14,192 nucleotides of DNA from DASQLQ01 sp035629935 (GTDB lineage Bacteria; Actinomycetota; CADDZG01; WHSQ01): contig DASQLQ010000058.1 of NCBI GenBank assembly GCA_035629935.1, positions 1 to 14,192 of the forward strand. Direction: 5' to 3'. Each line of letters starts with the position of its first letter. Position 1 is the first letter of the stretch. Below are positions 7,101 through 13,946 of the stretch, one piece after another. The notes under the pieces are model-generated. The model was not told the origin of the DNA. It was given only the letters and a program-made list of their open reading frames with translations, and did no database searches. The translations under genes were made by a program, and so were the position numbers.

Positions 7101-8369
7101 ATGACTGCAATCAGCCGTTACCTGCTCGGGCTCATCGAGCGTTACCGGGCCTCATCCTTCGCCCACAGTCATCGGGGGAGCTGCCGCTTCTCACCGACTT
7201 GCAGCTCGTATGCCGTCCAGGCACTCAGAGAGAAGCCACTCCCCCTTGCTGTGGGAGCGATCGCGTGGCGCATCCTCAGATGCAACCCGTTGGTTCGGGC
7301 CGGCACGAAGGACCCGGTCCGGAGGAAGCGCCGGATCAGGCCACGGGCAAACTCCGTTCGGACGACAGCCGCGCTCCTCTTCCTGAGCGGTCTGACAGTG
7401 ATGTTCCTCGCCGGAGCGTCGATGGCCCAGAGCATCACCGGTGGCTGCAACGCCAGCGCCAACAGCCGCCCGATACAGGAGCTTTCCAAGGACAGCCCTC
7501 TTCAGGTCTCGCAAGGGCAGCGCGTCAGAGCGGTGGGCACCGCGCCGGGCGGTCAACGAACCCAGGGCAACATCGACGTCACCTACAAGATGGAAGTCAT
7601 CCAGGGCATCTTCGGTGTGGACGCAAGGTCGGAGACGCACGTCGGTAACGGTGGGCAGTGGACGAGCACGTTGAACGTCGACCAGTACCTCCAGCAGGGA
7701 TCCGGGCTGTACCACGTGACCGGCGACGTTCGACCGGCACAGGGTTCGTGGAGCTGCGCCGGCGACTTCTACGTGAACCTCGACGGCAGCAAGCGGATCG
7801 CCATCGCCGGCGGGGGCGTCGCCGCCGTTGGCTTACTGATGATGGCTGCGTCCGGCAGTGCCCCCGCGCCGAGCGCGCAAGACGCGGACGTTGCGAACGC
7901 CAGTCCTTCAGCCGAAGAGGTAAAGGGTGACTTCGGCAAGGACGTGGACAACATCCTTGGGATCAAGAAGGACCCCGTCGCCAACACGACAGCGACGGCG
8001 GGGGCAGGTTGCTTCGTCGTGGTGGAGGAGTTGCTCATGGACATGTTCGGCGGAGGCCTGGGCAGCCCGTTCTTCATCCTGGCATGGCCGCTGTTCGGCG
8101 CGGCCCCCGACGATGAGACGAGCACCCGCCGCGTCTGGCGCAAAGGACATCCTGTGCTCGGTTTCTTCGGCGGGGTGCTCATGGGGCTCGGAGTCGCGGT
8201 GGCCGGACAGCAGCTCGGCTACTGGACCTTGAATGTCGGCACTCTGTTCGCCGGACCGCTACTCGCTGCGATCCTCGGAGCGATCCGGGGCCGGCGCGGC
8301 AGTGCTTTCAAGGTCACTTACCAAGAGGGACCACCGGCCCCGTCGGCCGAGATGATCGCGAACGCATAA
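7101..8369 (+). CDS. yidD: YidD-domain membrane protein with large exported/membrane extension
   Basis: A 422-residue protein whose first 73 residues are a full YidD (membrane protein insertion efficiency factor) domain: amphipathic helix RYLLGLIERYR, CRFSPTCSSYAVQAL (28-42), and AWRILRCNPLVRAGTKDPV (55-73), with the conserved cysteines 28, 34 and 61. YidD normally ends near here and helps YidC insert membrane proteins. In this protein the frame continues without a stop: a basic linker (RRKRRIRPR), a hydrophobic segment at 88-109, a polar domain with cysteines 116 and 219 that may pair outside the cell, a helix at 232-250, a linker, and three more hydrophobic segments at about 301-333, 352-370 and 374-395. 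AGGAGG lies upstream of the ATG. I do not recognise the extension. No good in-frame start marks a separate second gene. The usual yidD neighbours (rpmH, rnpA, yidC) are absent. Confidence 0.82.
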   Translation: MTAISRYLLGLIERYRASSFAHSHRGSCRFSPTCSSYAVQALREKPLPLAVGAIAWRILRCNPLVRAGTKDPVRRKRRIRPRANSVRTTAALLFLSGLTVMFLAGASMAQSITGGCNASANSRPIQELSKDSPLQVSQGQRVRAVGTAPGGQRTQGNIDVTYKMEVIQGIFGVDARSETHVGNGGQWTSTLNVDQYLQQGSGLYHVTGDVRPAQGSWSCAGDFYVNLDGSKRIAIAGGGVAAVGLLMMAASGSAPAPSAQDADVANASPSAEEVKGDFGKDVDNILGIKKDPVANTTATAGAGCFVVVEELLMDMFGGGLGSPFFILAWPLFGAAPDDETSTRRVWRKGHPVLGFFGGVLMGLGVAVAGQQLGYWTLNVGTLFAGPLLAAILGAIRGRRGSAFKVTYQEGPPAPSAEMIANA

Positions 8370-8372
8370 CGG

Positions 8373-8927
8373 ATGGCCGAGGAAAGACAAGGCCGCTTCA
8401 AGGCTGATGGAAAGTGGTGGTACCGCTCGGGCGAGAAGCTGCTCGTCTTCGAGGACGGCGAGTGGGTGCGGGCCCCCGAGGGTGCGGCTCCCGCCGTCCC
8501 GGCACCTGTGGAGGAAGCACGTTCCGACGCCGCACCCGGCATCCGGTTCGGCCCCCTAATCGGTGCGGGGGCCGTCGGCCTGTCCGCCGTACTGGCCTGG
8601 ATCTCGGGCATCGATTCGGCCAGCAGCTTCGAAGTGCCCCTGTCCTTCCTGTTCTCGGGAGACCAGGCAGTCGAATCGGGTTTCGACCTCGGGTGGGTGT
8701 TGATCGCTCTCGCGGTGGTCGGAATCGCGTTGTGTTTCCGACCCGATGCCTCCCTGGCCCGGCGGGTCTGCGGGGGCGTAGCCATCCTCATCAGTGTTCT
8801 TTTCACGATCCAGGCAGCGCGCGCGTTGAGTGCGTTCGGTGCGGAAGCGTCTGCCGTCTTCGACGTGCTCGGAGTCGGAGTCTTTCTGATGCTGGGTGGT
8901 GGACTCGTCCTAGCGATCGACCGTTAG
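8373..8927 (+). CDS. Four-helix membrane protein with N-terminal WYRSG/FEDGEWV motif
   Basis: A 184-residue integral membrane protein of unknown function. Residues 7-33 form a short beta motif (GRFKADGKWWYRSGEKLLVF, then EDGEWV) resembling the small Trp-rich cytoplasmic boxes found at the ends of many actinobacterial membrane proteins. A Pro/Ala-rich linker (34-55) leads to four hydrophobic helices at about 58-80, 103-122, 129-149 and 161-182. The ATG is three bases after the stop of the YidD-fusion gene and has no Shine-Dalgarno site, so translation probably depends on that of the upstream gene and the two products may act together. The stop overlaps that of the convergent M23 gene by four bases. 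Confidence 0.78.
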   Translation: MAEERQGRFKADGKWWYRSGEKLLVFEDGEWVRAPEGAAPAVPAPVEEARSDAAPGIRFGPLIGAGAVGLSAVLAWISGIDSASSFEVPLSFLFSGDQAVESGFDLGWVLIALAVVGIALCFRPDASLARRVCGGVAILISVLFTIQAARALSAFGAEASAVFDVLGVGVFLMLGGGLVLAIDR

Positions 8928-9607
8928 CGAAGCTTCGGCACCAAGTCGCGCCCGGCTGCCCAGGCTTTCAGGTACTTGTAGGGGTCGAACTGACCGCGCC
9001 GAATCTCCCAATCGCCTGGGACTGTTGGACGTGAGATCCCGAAGTGCACGTACGAAGGGCCCGGCCGCTCTTTTCCGGTCTTGCCGATCTGACCGAGCAC
9101 CTGCCCCACCTCGACACGTCCTCCGCGACGGATGCCCGGCGCGATCGCGGAAAGATGCGAGCCGAAGTAACGAACCCCATCGTCACCTATGTATGCGATG
9201 TAGATGCCGTTGCGTTGATTCGGGTCGCTATTACCGGGGAACCAAAGGTCCCTCTTCTGAACCTCGTTGACGATCCCCGCAGTCACCGCGACAAAATCCG
9301 TTCCGATCGGCGCATAGATGTCGGTGGCCGGAAACGCCTCGTGGCCGGGGCCGTAGTTAGCCGCCGATTCCGGTTGGATCGGGAACGCGTACAGGGCCTC
9401 TTCCTCTTCCACCTCTGTGGGGGTCGGCTCAAGTGACGGCTCGACGGTGGGCTCGGGTGTTTCGAGTGTCTCGAGCGGGGTCGGTGTGTTGTCTTCGGCG
9501 ACCGCCGCCGGCGCTTCGGGGGAGTCGTGAAGAACGAGATAGGCAGCGAGAGAAAGGCCGATCACCGCCACGGCCAGAACTATCGAGGACAAGCCTTGCC
9601 GGTCCAC
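8924..9607 (-). CDS. Membrane-anchored M23 (LytM-like) peptidase, HxH altered to YxH
   Basis: A 227-residue protein with an N-terminal membrane anchor (about 8-26), a Pro/Thr/Glu-rich stalk (31-70) and a C-terminal M23/LytM domain (72-215). M23 enzymes cut peptide cross-links of peptidoglycan. Probable zinc ligands are His89 and Asp96 (GHEAFPATDIYAP) and His188 (YVHFGIS); His151 (YFGSHLSAI) matches the general base. The HxH motif reads Y186-V-H188, so one catalytic histidine is lost and activity may be low or absent. A TTG at 9634 extends the frame, but it lies beside the terminator of the upstream gene; the GTG at 9607 has CATAAT exactly six bases upstream and fits a leaderless start. The domain sits outside the cell. 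Confidence 0.85.
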   Translation of the reverse strand: MDRQGLSSIVLAVAVIGLSLAAYLVLHDSPEAPAAVAEDNTPTPLETLETPEPTVEPSLEPTPTEVEEEEALYAFPIQPESAANYGPGHEAFPATDIYAPIGTDFVAVTAGIVNEVQKRDLWFPGNSDPNQRNGIYIAYIGDDGVRYFGSHLSAIAPGIRRGGRVEVGQVLGQIGKTGKERPGPSYVHFGISRPTVPGDWEIRRGQFDPYKYLKAWAAGRDLVPKLR

Positions 9608-9613
9608 ACCCTC

Positions 9614-9619
9614 ATTATG
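9614..9619 (-). promoter_or_regulatory. Candidate -10 (CATAAT) for the M23 gene
   Basis: On the minus strand CATAAT, five of six matches to consensus, is separated from the GTG at 9607 by GAGGGT, placing transcription start at the start codon. It comes just after the upstream terminator, supporting a separate transcription unit. Confidence 0.5.
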
Positions 9620-9642
9620 AAGGCCGACGACCAACGAAAGAA

Positions 9643-9660
9643 GGGCCCCCGAAGGGGCCC
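9643..9660 (-). terminator. Intrinsic terminator with UUCG loop after the DUF6458 gene
   Basis: Read on the minus strand, GGGCCCC, loop TTCG and GGGGCCC form a perfect seven-base stem closed by a C(UUCG)G tetraloop, followed by TTCTTTCGTT. It lies 26 bases after the stop of the DUF6458 gene. On the plus strand the tail is not T-rich, so it acts on the minus strand. Confidence 0.75.
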
Positions 9661-9685
9661 CTCTCGTACCTAGATCGAAGTGTGG

Positions 9686-9919
9686 TTAGACGACCTCTCG
9701 GTCCCTCACTACGTCGCGGTCACGCACGATCGTCTCGCGGCGGCCTCCAAAGCCACCCCACGTCGACCAGAACATCATGGACAGGATTCCGCCCACTGCT
9801 CCGACGATCATCAAGATGACGCCGATCGTGTCGAGATCGATCGCCTCCGATTCGACGTTGACGGCGAATGCCAGGATGGCGCCGATCGCGACCAAGAACA
9901 GACTTGCTCCGATACCCAT
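9686..9919 (-). CDS. DUF6458-like small membrane protein
   Basis: A 77-residue protein with two membrane helices (about 2-20, IGASLFLVAIGAILAFAV, and 31-50, TIGVILMIVGAVGGILSMMF) joined by a short acidic loop NVESEAIDLD. This pattern is common in Actinomycetota and is known as DUF6458; the function is unknown. The cytoplasmic tail is unusual in repeating RDRDVVRDREVV, an alternating charged run. GGAGGTG eight bases before the ATG at 9919 supports the start. It follows the FAD oxidoreductase gene on the same strand after 46 bases and is closed by a strong terminator. Confidence 0.82.
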   Translation of the reverse strand: MGIGASLFLVAIGAILAFAVNVESEAIDLDTIGVILMIVGAVGGILSMMFWSTWGGFGGRRETIVRDRDVVRDREVV

Positions 9920-9965
9920 AGGTTTTCACCTCCAGAATGCTTCTCTTGCTAGAGGGTTTACCCGC

Positions 9966-11513
9966 TCAAGGCCCTTTGGAAACGAGGTCGGAAAGGACTG
10001 CTCTGGCAGCATTCCGTCCGGGAGCTCCACAGACACCACCGCCCGGGTGTGTCCCAGATCCACAGAGGTAGAGACCGGCCATCGGCGCTCGGTATCGATG
10101 CCACGGGTTCGCAGGTCGCTTGTCGAACAACCAGTCCGGCAGGATCTCGCCGTGAAAGATGTTTCCGCCGGTTAGACCGAAACGCTTCTCGAGGTCGGGG
10201 GGGCCGAGCACCAGCCGGTCCTCGACGAGATCGGTGATCCCCGGCGCGTAATCCTCGAGCGTGGCGAGAACGATGTCGCCGATCTCGTCCCTTCGCTCAT
10301 CCCACGTCCCTTCCGCAAGCTCGTAGGGCGCGGACTGGGCGAAGATCGACAAGGTGTGTTTCCCCGGCGGAGCCAGCTCCGGCTCCGACGCAGACTGGAT
10401 CCAAGCTTCGATGAACATCTTGTCTGCTGGTCGCCCCTCGTCCGCCGCGCGGCATCCCTTCTCGAGGTAATCGATCGACGGAGACACCGTGATCGTTCCG
10501 AGGTGCTCCTCCCCCGGCTCGTCGCCGGTCCCCATCCCCCTGAACCGTGGAAGACCACTGAGCGCGCAATTCACTTTGACGACCGTCCCGCGCGTTGGCA
10601 TCAGGTCGACGTCCTGGATGAACTCCGGAGGCAGCTGATCCGGTTCGAGCAGATGGACGGTGCGGTAAGGGGTGGCGTTAGAGCAAACGATCGGTGCTTC
10701 GATCTCTTCACCCGACGCAAGGACAACACCAGACGCCCGACGATGGTCGCCGTGGAGGATGTGAGCGACTTCGGCTTCCGTCCGGATCTCGCCACCGGAA
10801 GCCCGCACGACCTCGGCGAGCTGTCTCGTGATCTCGCCCATACCTCCGCGCACGAAGCCCCAGACGCCGGGCACGCCCGTCGCCTCTCCGAATGCGTGGT
10901 GCAGATAGATGTAGGCAGTACCGGGCGTCCTCGGGCCAGCGGCCGAGCCGATGATCCCTTGACTCGCCATGAGACCTTGCATCAATTCGGATTCGAAGTA
11001 CTCCTCGCACAGTTCAGCGATCGATGCGTCGACCGTCTTCTTGAACAGGCCCTCCACCTCTGACTTGCGGAACGCCCGCCGTGCCTGCTTGCGAGTGACG
11101 GGGAAGGTAAGGAGAGGCCTGATCCTCTTGGCTGCCTCCTCGAAGAGCTCCTCGAAAGCCAGATAAGCATCGGCATCCTTTGCAGAGATCTTGGAGATCT
11201 CTTCGTGGGCCCGCCGATCGTCCGACCAGATCGTGAGACCTCCACCTTCCGGCAACGGCGCGAACACTTTCGGATCCTTGACGCGGATATCGAGCTTTAG
11301 ACCGAGCTCTTCGATGACTGACGGAAGCAGCAGCGACAACGCGTAAGACGCGGTCGAAATGCGAAAGCCGGGGAACAACTCTTCCGTCACGCACGCGCCG
11401 CCGATGCGTTCCGTTTGCTCCAGCACCAGAACGTTCAGCCCAGACCGCTGAAGGTAGGCCGCGCAGACGAGTCCGTTGTGACCCGCGCCTATGACGATCG
11501 CGTCGTACGCCAA
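9966..11513 (-). CDS. FAD-dependent oxidoreductase, PYROXD2/CrtI-like
   Basis: A 515-residue flavoprotein of the phytoene-desaturase-like amine-oxidoreductase superfamily, closest in pattern to PYROXD2-type proteins. The FAD-binding Rossmann motif is G9-A-G11-H-N-G14 with Glu32 at the end of the second strand, followed by RIGGACVTEELFPGF. The middle contains the substrate domain with GFVRGGMGEITRQLA, where CrtI-like proteins have a similar Gly-rich strand. The C-terminal FAD contact GLYLCGSGTHPGGGVCGAPG (480-499) is highly typical. The substrate is unknown; no carotenoid genes are nearby. The frame opens at a TTG at 11552, but the TTG at 11513 directly precedes the Rossmann strand and has GGAGG four bases upstream, so it is chosen. 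Confidence 0.88.
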   Translation of the reverse strand: MAYDAIVIGAGHNGLVCAAYLQRSGLNVLVLEQTERIGGACVTEELFPGFRISTASYALSLLLPSVIEELGLKLDIRVKDPKVFAPLPEGGGLTIWSDDRRAHEEISKISAKDADAYLAFEELFEEAAKRIRPLLTFPVTRKQARRAFRKSEVEGLFKKTVDASIAELCEEYFESELMQGLMASQGIIGSAAGPRTPGTAYIYLHHAFGEATGVPGVWGFVRGGMGEITRQLAEVVRASGGEIRTEAEVAHILHGDHRRASGVVLASGEEIEAPIVCSNATPYRTVHLLEPDQLPPEFIQDVDLMPTRGTVVKVNCALSGLPRFRGMGTGDEPGEEHLGTITVSPSIDYLEKGCRAADEGRPADKMFIEAWIQSASEPELAPPGKHTLSIFAQSAPYELAEGTWDERRDEIGDIVLATLEDYAPGITDLVEDRLVLGPPDLEKRFGLTGGNIFHGEILPDWLFDKRPANPWHRYRAPMAGLYLCGSGTHPGGGVCGAPGRNAARAVLSDLVSKGP

Positions 11514-11517
11514 CGCT

Positions 11518-11522
11518 CCTCC
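11518..11522 (-). promoter_or_regulatory. Shine-Dalgarno site that fixes the TTG start at 11513
   Basis: GGAGG on the minus strand, with the spacer AGCG, precedes the TTG. No comparable site precedes the TTG at 11552. Confidence 0.55.
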
Positions 11523-11555
11523 GGATGTGTGATGGGTGGCCAAAAGGACCAAAGC

Positions 11556-11565
11556 AGGCTACCGT
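11556..11565. promoter_or_regulatory. Overlapping divergent -10 candidates
   Basis: TACCGT (11560-11565, plus) ends 8 bases before the ATG of the zinc-ribbon gene. TAGCCT (11561-11556, minus) faces the FAD oxidoreductase gene and would give a leader of some 35 bases that includes its GGAGG. The two share the TA at 11560-11561, so polymerase could serve only one direction at a time. Confidence 0.35.
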
Positions 11566-11573
11566 TTCTCCCG

Positions 11574-11711
11574 ATGGCATTCTCCGCGTTCTGCACCACC
11601 TGCCAGCGCACGGTCTATGTAGAGAAGGGCGACACACCGGTTTGCCCGGTGTGCTCTTCGCCGTTGCTGGAAACCATCGAGAACGTCGAAGACGAGCCGG
11701 TCAAGGATTGA
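11574..11711 (+). CDS. 45-residue zinc-ribbon protein
   Basis: A tiny acidic protein with two CxxC knuckles, C7-T-T-C10 and C24-P-V-C27, separated by 13 residues, enough for one zinc-ribbon finger. The C-terminal half (LLETIENVEDEPVKD) is acidic and probably disordered. Such small ribbons often bind RNA polymerase, ribosomes or other proteins, but nothing here points to one partner. The ATG at 11574 has no Shine-Dalgarno site and fits a leaderless start; the frame's earlier start would lie within the divergent FAD oxidoreductase gene. Its stop region overlaps the end of the convergent phosphatase gene by 11 bases. Confidence 0.75.
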   Translation: MAFSAFCTTCQRTVYVEKGDTPVCPVCSSPLLETIENVEDEPVKD

Positions 11712-12300
11712 CCACCGGCGCGAAGTAAGACGCCGACACCACCTTTTCGTCTTCGATCGCCAAGGTCGTTACCGACCCTGTCGCACACGGAGTGAATCCC
11801 ATCCACGGGGGAACCCGGCTCCTCGCTAATGACAAACGCGCCACGATCACGGGCGTTTGATGGGACACGATCACGACCTCGCGACCTGGGACCGAAGCGA
11901 TCGCTTCGGAGATGGCCGGCACCATCCGGTCCCGGATCTCCTTGAACGACTCTCCCCATGAGGGTCGCCAGGGATTCCTCAGACCCCACAGCGCCCTGGG
12001 CGAACGCGCGAACGCCATGACGCTTCGCCCGATCCCTTCGAGAGTCGTCCCGCTCTCGATGAGGCGATCATCCGTGACTATGTCGAGTCCATGGGGGGCC
12101 GCGATCGCCTGGGCTGTTTCCTGCGCGCGTTCAAGTGGGGAAGACCAGATCGCGCCTACATCCCGGCTGCTCAATCGTTCGGCCGCGGCCTCTGCTTGCA
12201 AACGTCCCAAGTCGGACAGATTGAACCCGGGCAGGCGACCGTAGATAACTCCCGCGGGGTTCTCGACGCGGCCATGACGCACCAGATGGATCGTGTTCAT
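11701..12300 (-). CDS. Histidine phosphatase family protein
   Basis: A 199-residue cytosolic protein of the phosphoglycerate-mutase-like histidine phosphatase superfamily, which transfers a phosphate through a phospho-histidine. Signature LVRHG has Arg8 and the nucleophile His9; Arg58 lies in SSPLERAQETA; the second catalytic histidine is His147 in VVIVSHQTPV; WGESFKEIRDR at 115-125 is also typical. Substrates in this family range from 3-phosphoglycerate to alpha-ribazole phosphate and nucleotides, and the sequence does not decide among them. The frame is open upstream to 12942 but that part is antisense to the next gene; the ATG at 12300 immediately precedes the first strand and has TAGCCT eight bases upstream. 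Confidence 0.9.
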   Translation of the reverse strand: MNTIHLVRHGRVENPAGVIYGRLPGFNLSDLGRLQAEAAAERLSSRDVGAIWSSPLERAQETAQAIAAPHGLDIVTDDRLIESGTTLEGIGRSVMAFARSPRALWGLRNPWRPSWGESFKEIRDRMVPAISEAIASVPGREVVIVSHQTPVIVARLSLARSRVPPWMGFTPCATGSVTTLAIEDEKVVSASYFAPVVNP

Positions 12301-12308
12301 TGGTCGGA

Positions 12309-12314
12309 AGGCTA
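12309..12314 (-). promoter_or_regulatory. Candidate -10 (TAGCCT) for the histidine phosphatase
   Basis: TAGCCT on the minus strand is eight bases before the ATG at 12300, with no Shine-Dalgarno site between, consistent with a leaderless or near-leaderless mRNA. Confidence 0.4.
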
Positions 12315-12345
12315 ACCACCGCGGAATGGACCGGTGGGATTTTCC

Positions 12346-12351
12346 TATTAT
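12346..12351 (+). promoter_or_regulatory. Candidate -10 (TATTAT) for the 12361 gene
   Basis: TATTAT is a near-consensus -10 hexamer, nine bases before the ATG at 12361, and no Shine-Dalgarno site is present. It shares the 60-base divergent gap with the phosphatase promoter. Confidence 0.5.
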
Positions 12352-12360
12352 CCTCCGAGC

Positions 12361-13446
12361 ATGCCCGAGATACTGCTGTTCGGCGCCACGGGCTACACCG
12401 GAAAACTGACCGCGCACGCTCTTGCGCGTCGTGGGGCCGATTTTGCGATCGCAGGACGTAACAGATCGAAACTGGAGGCCCTCGCAGCCACGACTGGTGG
12501 ACCCGAGGTCCGAGTCGCATCTGTCGGCGATGTAGATGGTCTCGTGGACGCCCTTGATGGCGTCAAAGTTCTCATCACGTGTGTTGGCCCCTTCGCAACT
12601 CTGGGTCAGACCGCGATCGAAGCCGCTCTCCGAGCGAAGGTTCACTACATCGACTCGACGGGCGAGGGCCCATTCATCGGCGAACTCATCGAGAACAAGA
12701 ACGAGCAGGCCCGCAGAGCCGGGATCGCTATGACTCCGGCGATGGGCTTCGACGAGGTACCTGCCGATGTCGCGGCGACGAAATCGACCGAAGGGATGGA
12801 ACAAGCGGAGCTGACGCTGACATACGCGTTGCCGACGCAGTTCTCGACCGGAACGCTTCGGAGTGTCCTGGGGATCGCGGCATCCACCGCAGTGTGGCTC
12901 GAGAACGGACGACCGATCCAAGTGAAAGTCGGCGAGAAACAACGATGGGCCCCCATGCCGCCTCCCCTCGGCCCCCGAGCAAGCCTCTCCTTCCCTCTCG
13001 CCGAGGCTCGCTTAGCGCCATTGCATCTGGATCTCCGCAGCGTCAGCACTTACATGACGGTCGGCGCGGTCGAGAAGATCGGGATGAAGGCGGCAGCGCC
13101 ATTCATGCCCCTTCTTGCCAACAACACCCTCCAGAACATGTTCGAGAAGGTGTTGGAACGTCTCCCCGAAGGCCCCAACGAACAACAACGAAGCAAGAGT
13201 CATTGGACGATCCTTGGCGAAGCGCGGGCCGGTTCGAAATGGAGAAACGTCGCTATCTCCGGCACCGACGTCTACGGTCTGACAGCCGAATTCCTGAGCG
13301 CGGGTGCGATCAAGGTCGCAAGTGAAGGTCCGGCGGACACCGGTGTCCTCGCGCCGGTCCAAGCCGTCGGCCTAGAAACATTCGAGAAAGTCTTTGCGGA
13401 GCACGGCGTCAACGTAGACGTCTACGAAGCTCGATCAGAAGAATAG
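12361..13446 (+). CDS. Saccharopine dehydrogenase-like NAD(P)-binding reductase
   Basis: A 361-residue protein with an N-terminal Rossmann fold: EILLFGATGYTGKLTAHALARRG, with the GxTGxTG nucleotide loop at 8-14 and AGRNRSKLEAL at 31-41, whose Arg residues suggest NADP(H). VLITCVGPFATLGQTAIEAAL and HYIDSTGEGPF are characteristic of the saccharopine-dehydrogenase-like family, which in mycobacteria includes the trans-acting enoyl reductase of lipid synthesis. MGFDEVPADVAA near 123-134 begins the second domain. A hydrophobic segment near 240-255 may contact a membrane or lipid substrate. Lipid reduction is inferred from mycobacterial relatives only. It precedes the 13454 gene by seven bases and is probably co-transcribed with it. 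Confidence 0.87.
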   Translation: MPEILLFGATGYTGKLTAHALARRGADFAIAGRNRSKLEALAATTGGPEVRVASVGDVDGLVDALDGVKVLITCVGPFATLGQTAIEAALRAKVHYIDSTGEGPFIGELIENKNEQARRAGIAMTPAMGFDEVPADVAATKSTEGMEQAELTLTYALPTQFSTGTLRSVLGIAASTAVWLENGRPIQVKVGEKQRWAPMPPPLGPRASLSFPLAEARLAPLHLDLRSVSTYMTVGAVEKIGMKAAAPFMPLLANNTLQNMFEKVLERLPEGPNEQQRSKSHWTILGEARAGSKWRNVAISGTDVYGLTAEFLSAGAIKVASEGPADTGVLAPVQAVGLETFEKVFAEHGVNVDVYEARSEE

Positions 13447-13453
13447 GAGGACG

Positions 13454-13834
13454 ATGAACGTCAGGCTTGCGTACGGAAAGATCATCGATCGCCAGGTGTT
13501 CTACGAAAAGGGCGGCAACCTGCACCCGAAGCTAGACAACATCGTGCTCCTTCAGGCCGAACCGGGGATCGCAGGAGCGTTCCTCATCTTCCGCGGCTGG
13601 GCGGACGACCATGGCAGTTTCACCGAGCAGTTCAAGATCAAAGAGCCCGAGGGCCGGACCATTTACACGAGCTCGCCGCGGGAGGTGCACATCGTTTCGG
13701 CCACTCATACCGAACGCCTCGAGGACGAGGTGGCCGATCTCGAGTTCGAGTTCGCAGGCGAGGGCTACCTGTTGATCCTCTATGCAGACGGGCGTGAGAT
13801 CGCCACGATCAACTTCGACGTAAAGGTGGAATAA
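13454..13834 (+). CDS. Small beta-rich protein of unknown function
   Basis: A 126-residue soluble acidic protein that I do not recognise. Strands alternate with short turns (VRLAYGKIIDRQVFYE, NIVLLQAEPGIAGAFLIFRGW, YLLILYADGREIATINFDVKV), suggesting a compact beta-sandwich. There is no signal peptide, membrane helix or cysteine. AGGAGG three bases before the ATG supports the start, although the spacing is short. It lies seven bases after the saccharopine-dehydrogenase-like gene, with which it probably shares a transcript, so it may serve that enzyme; this is inference from position. Confidence 0.78.
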   Translation: MNVRLAYGKIIDRQVFYEKGGNLHPKLDNIVLLQAEPGIAGAFLIFRGWADDHGSFTEQFKIKEPEGRTIYTSSPREVHIVSATHTERLEDEVADLEFEFAGEGYLLILYADGREIATINFDVKVE

Positions 13835-13840
13835 AAGAGA

Positions 13841-13919
13841 AAGGCGGGCGGGAGTCGTCCGACGCGCGGGCAGTGCGTCGGATGGCTGCGGCGGCGAATG
13901 CGACTGGACCCCCGCCCTT
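13841..13919. ncRNA. Candidate structured RNA or complex terminator
   Basis: Three nested stems can be read directly: GGGCGGG (13846-13852) with CCCGCCC (13911-13917); AGTCG (13853-13857) with CGACT (13901-13905), leaving GGACC bulged; and a perfect TCCGACGC (13858-13865) with GCGTCGGA (13875-13882) around the loop GCGGGCAGT. About 20 base pairs stack with almost no interruption on the 5' side. On the plus strand it follows the 13454 gene but has no T-tract. On the minus strand the structure ends in CCTTTCTCTTTTATT, as a terminator would, although no minus-strand gene is seen to its right. It matches no RNA family I can name with confidence. Confidence 0.35.
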
Positions 13920-13946
13920 ACCCAAAGTGTGCTTGGACTGCCAGAC

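Noticed and set aside
9643..9660. Terminator acting on the plus strand
   Set aside because: The plus-strand tail is CTCTCGTACC, not T-rich, and no plus-strand gene runs into it; the minus strand has the T-rich tail.
12301..12942. Extension of the histidine phosphatase frame
   Set aside because: It is antisense to the saccharopine-dehydrogenase-like gene, and the first catalytic strand begins at the ATG at 12300.
13846..13917. HDV-like self-cleaving ribozyme
   Set aside because: GGCGAATG followed by a pairing CGACT recalls J4/2 and P2 of HDV ribozymes, but the would-be P1 partner lies after P2 instead of before it, so the double pseudoknot cannot form.
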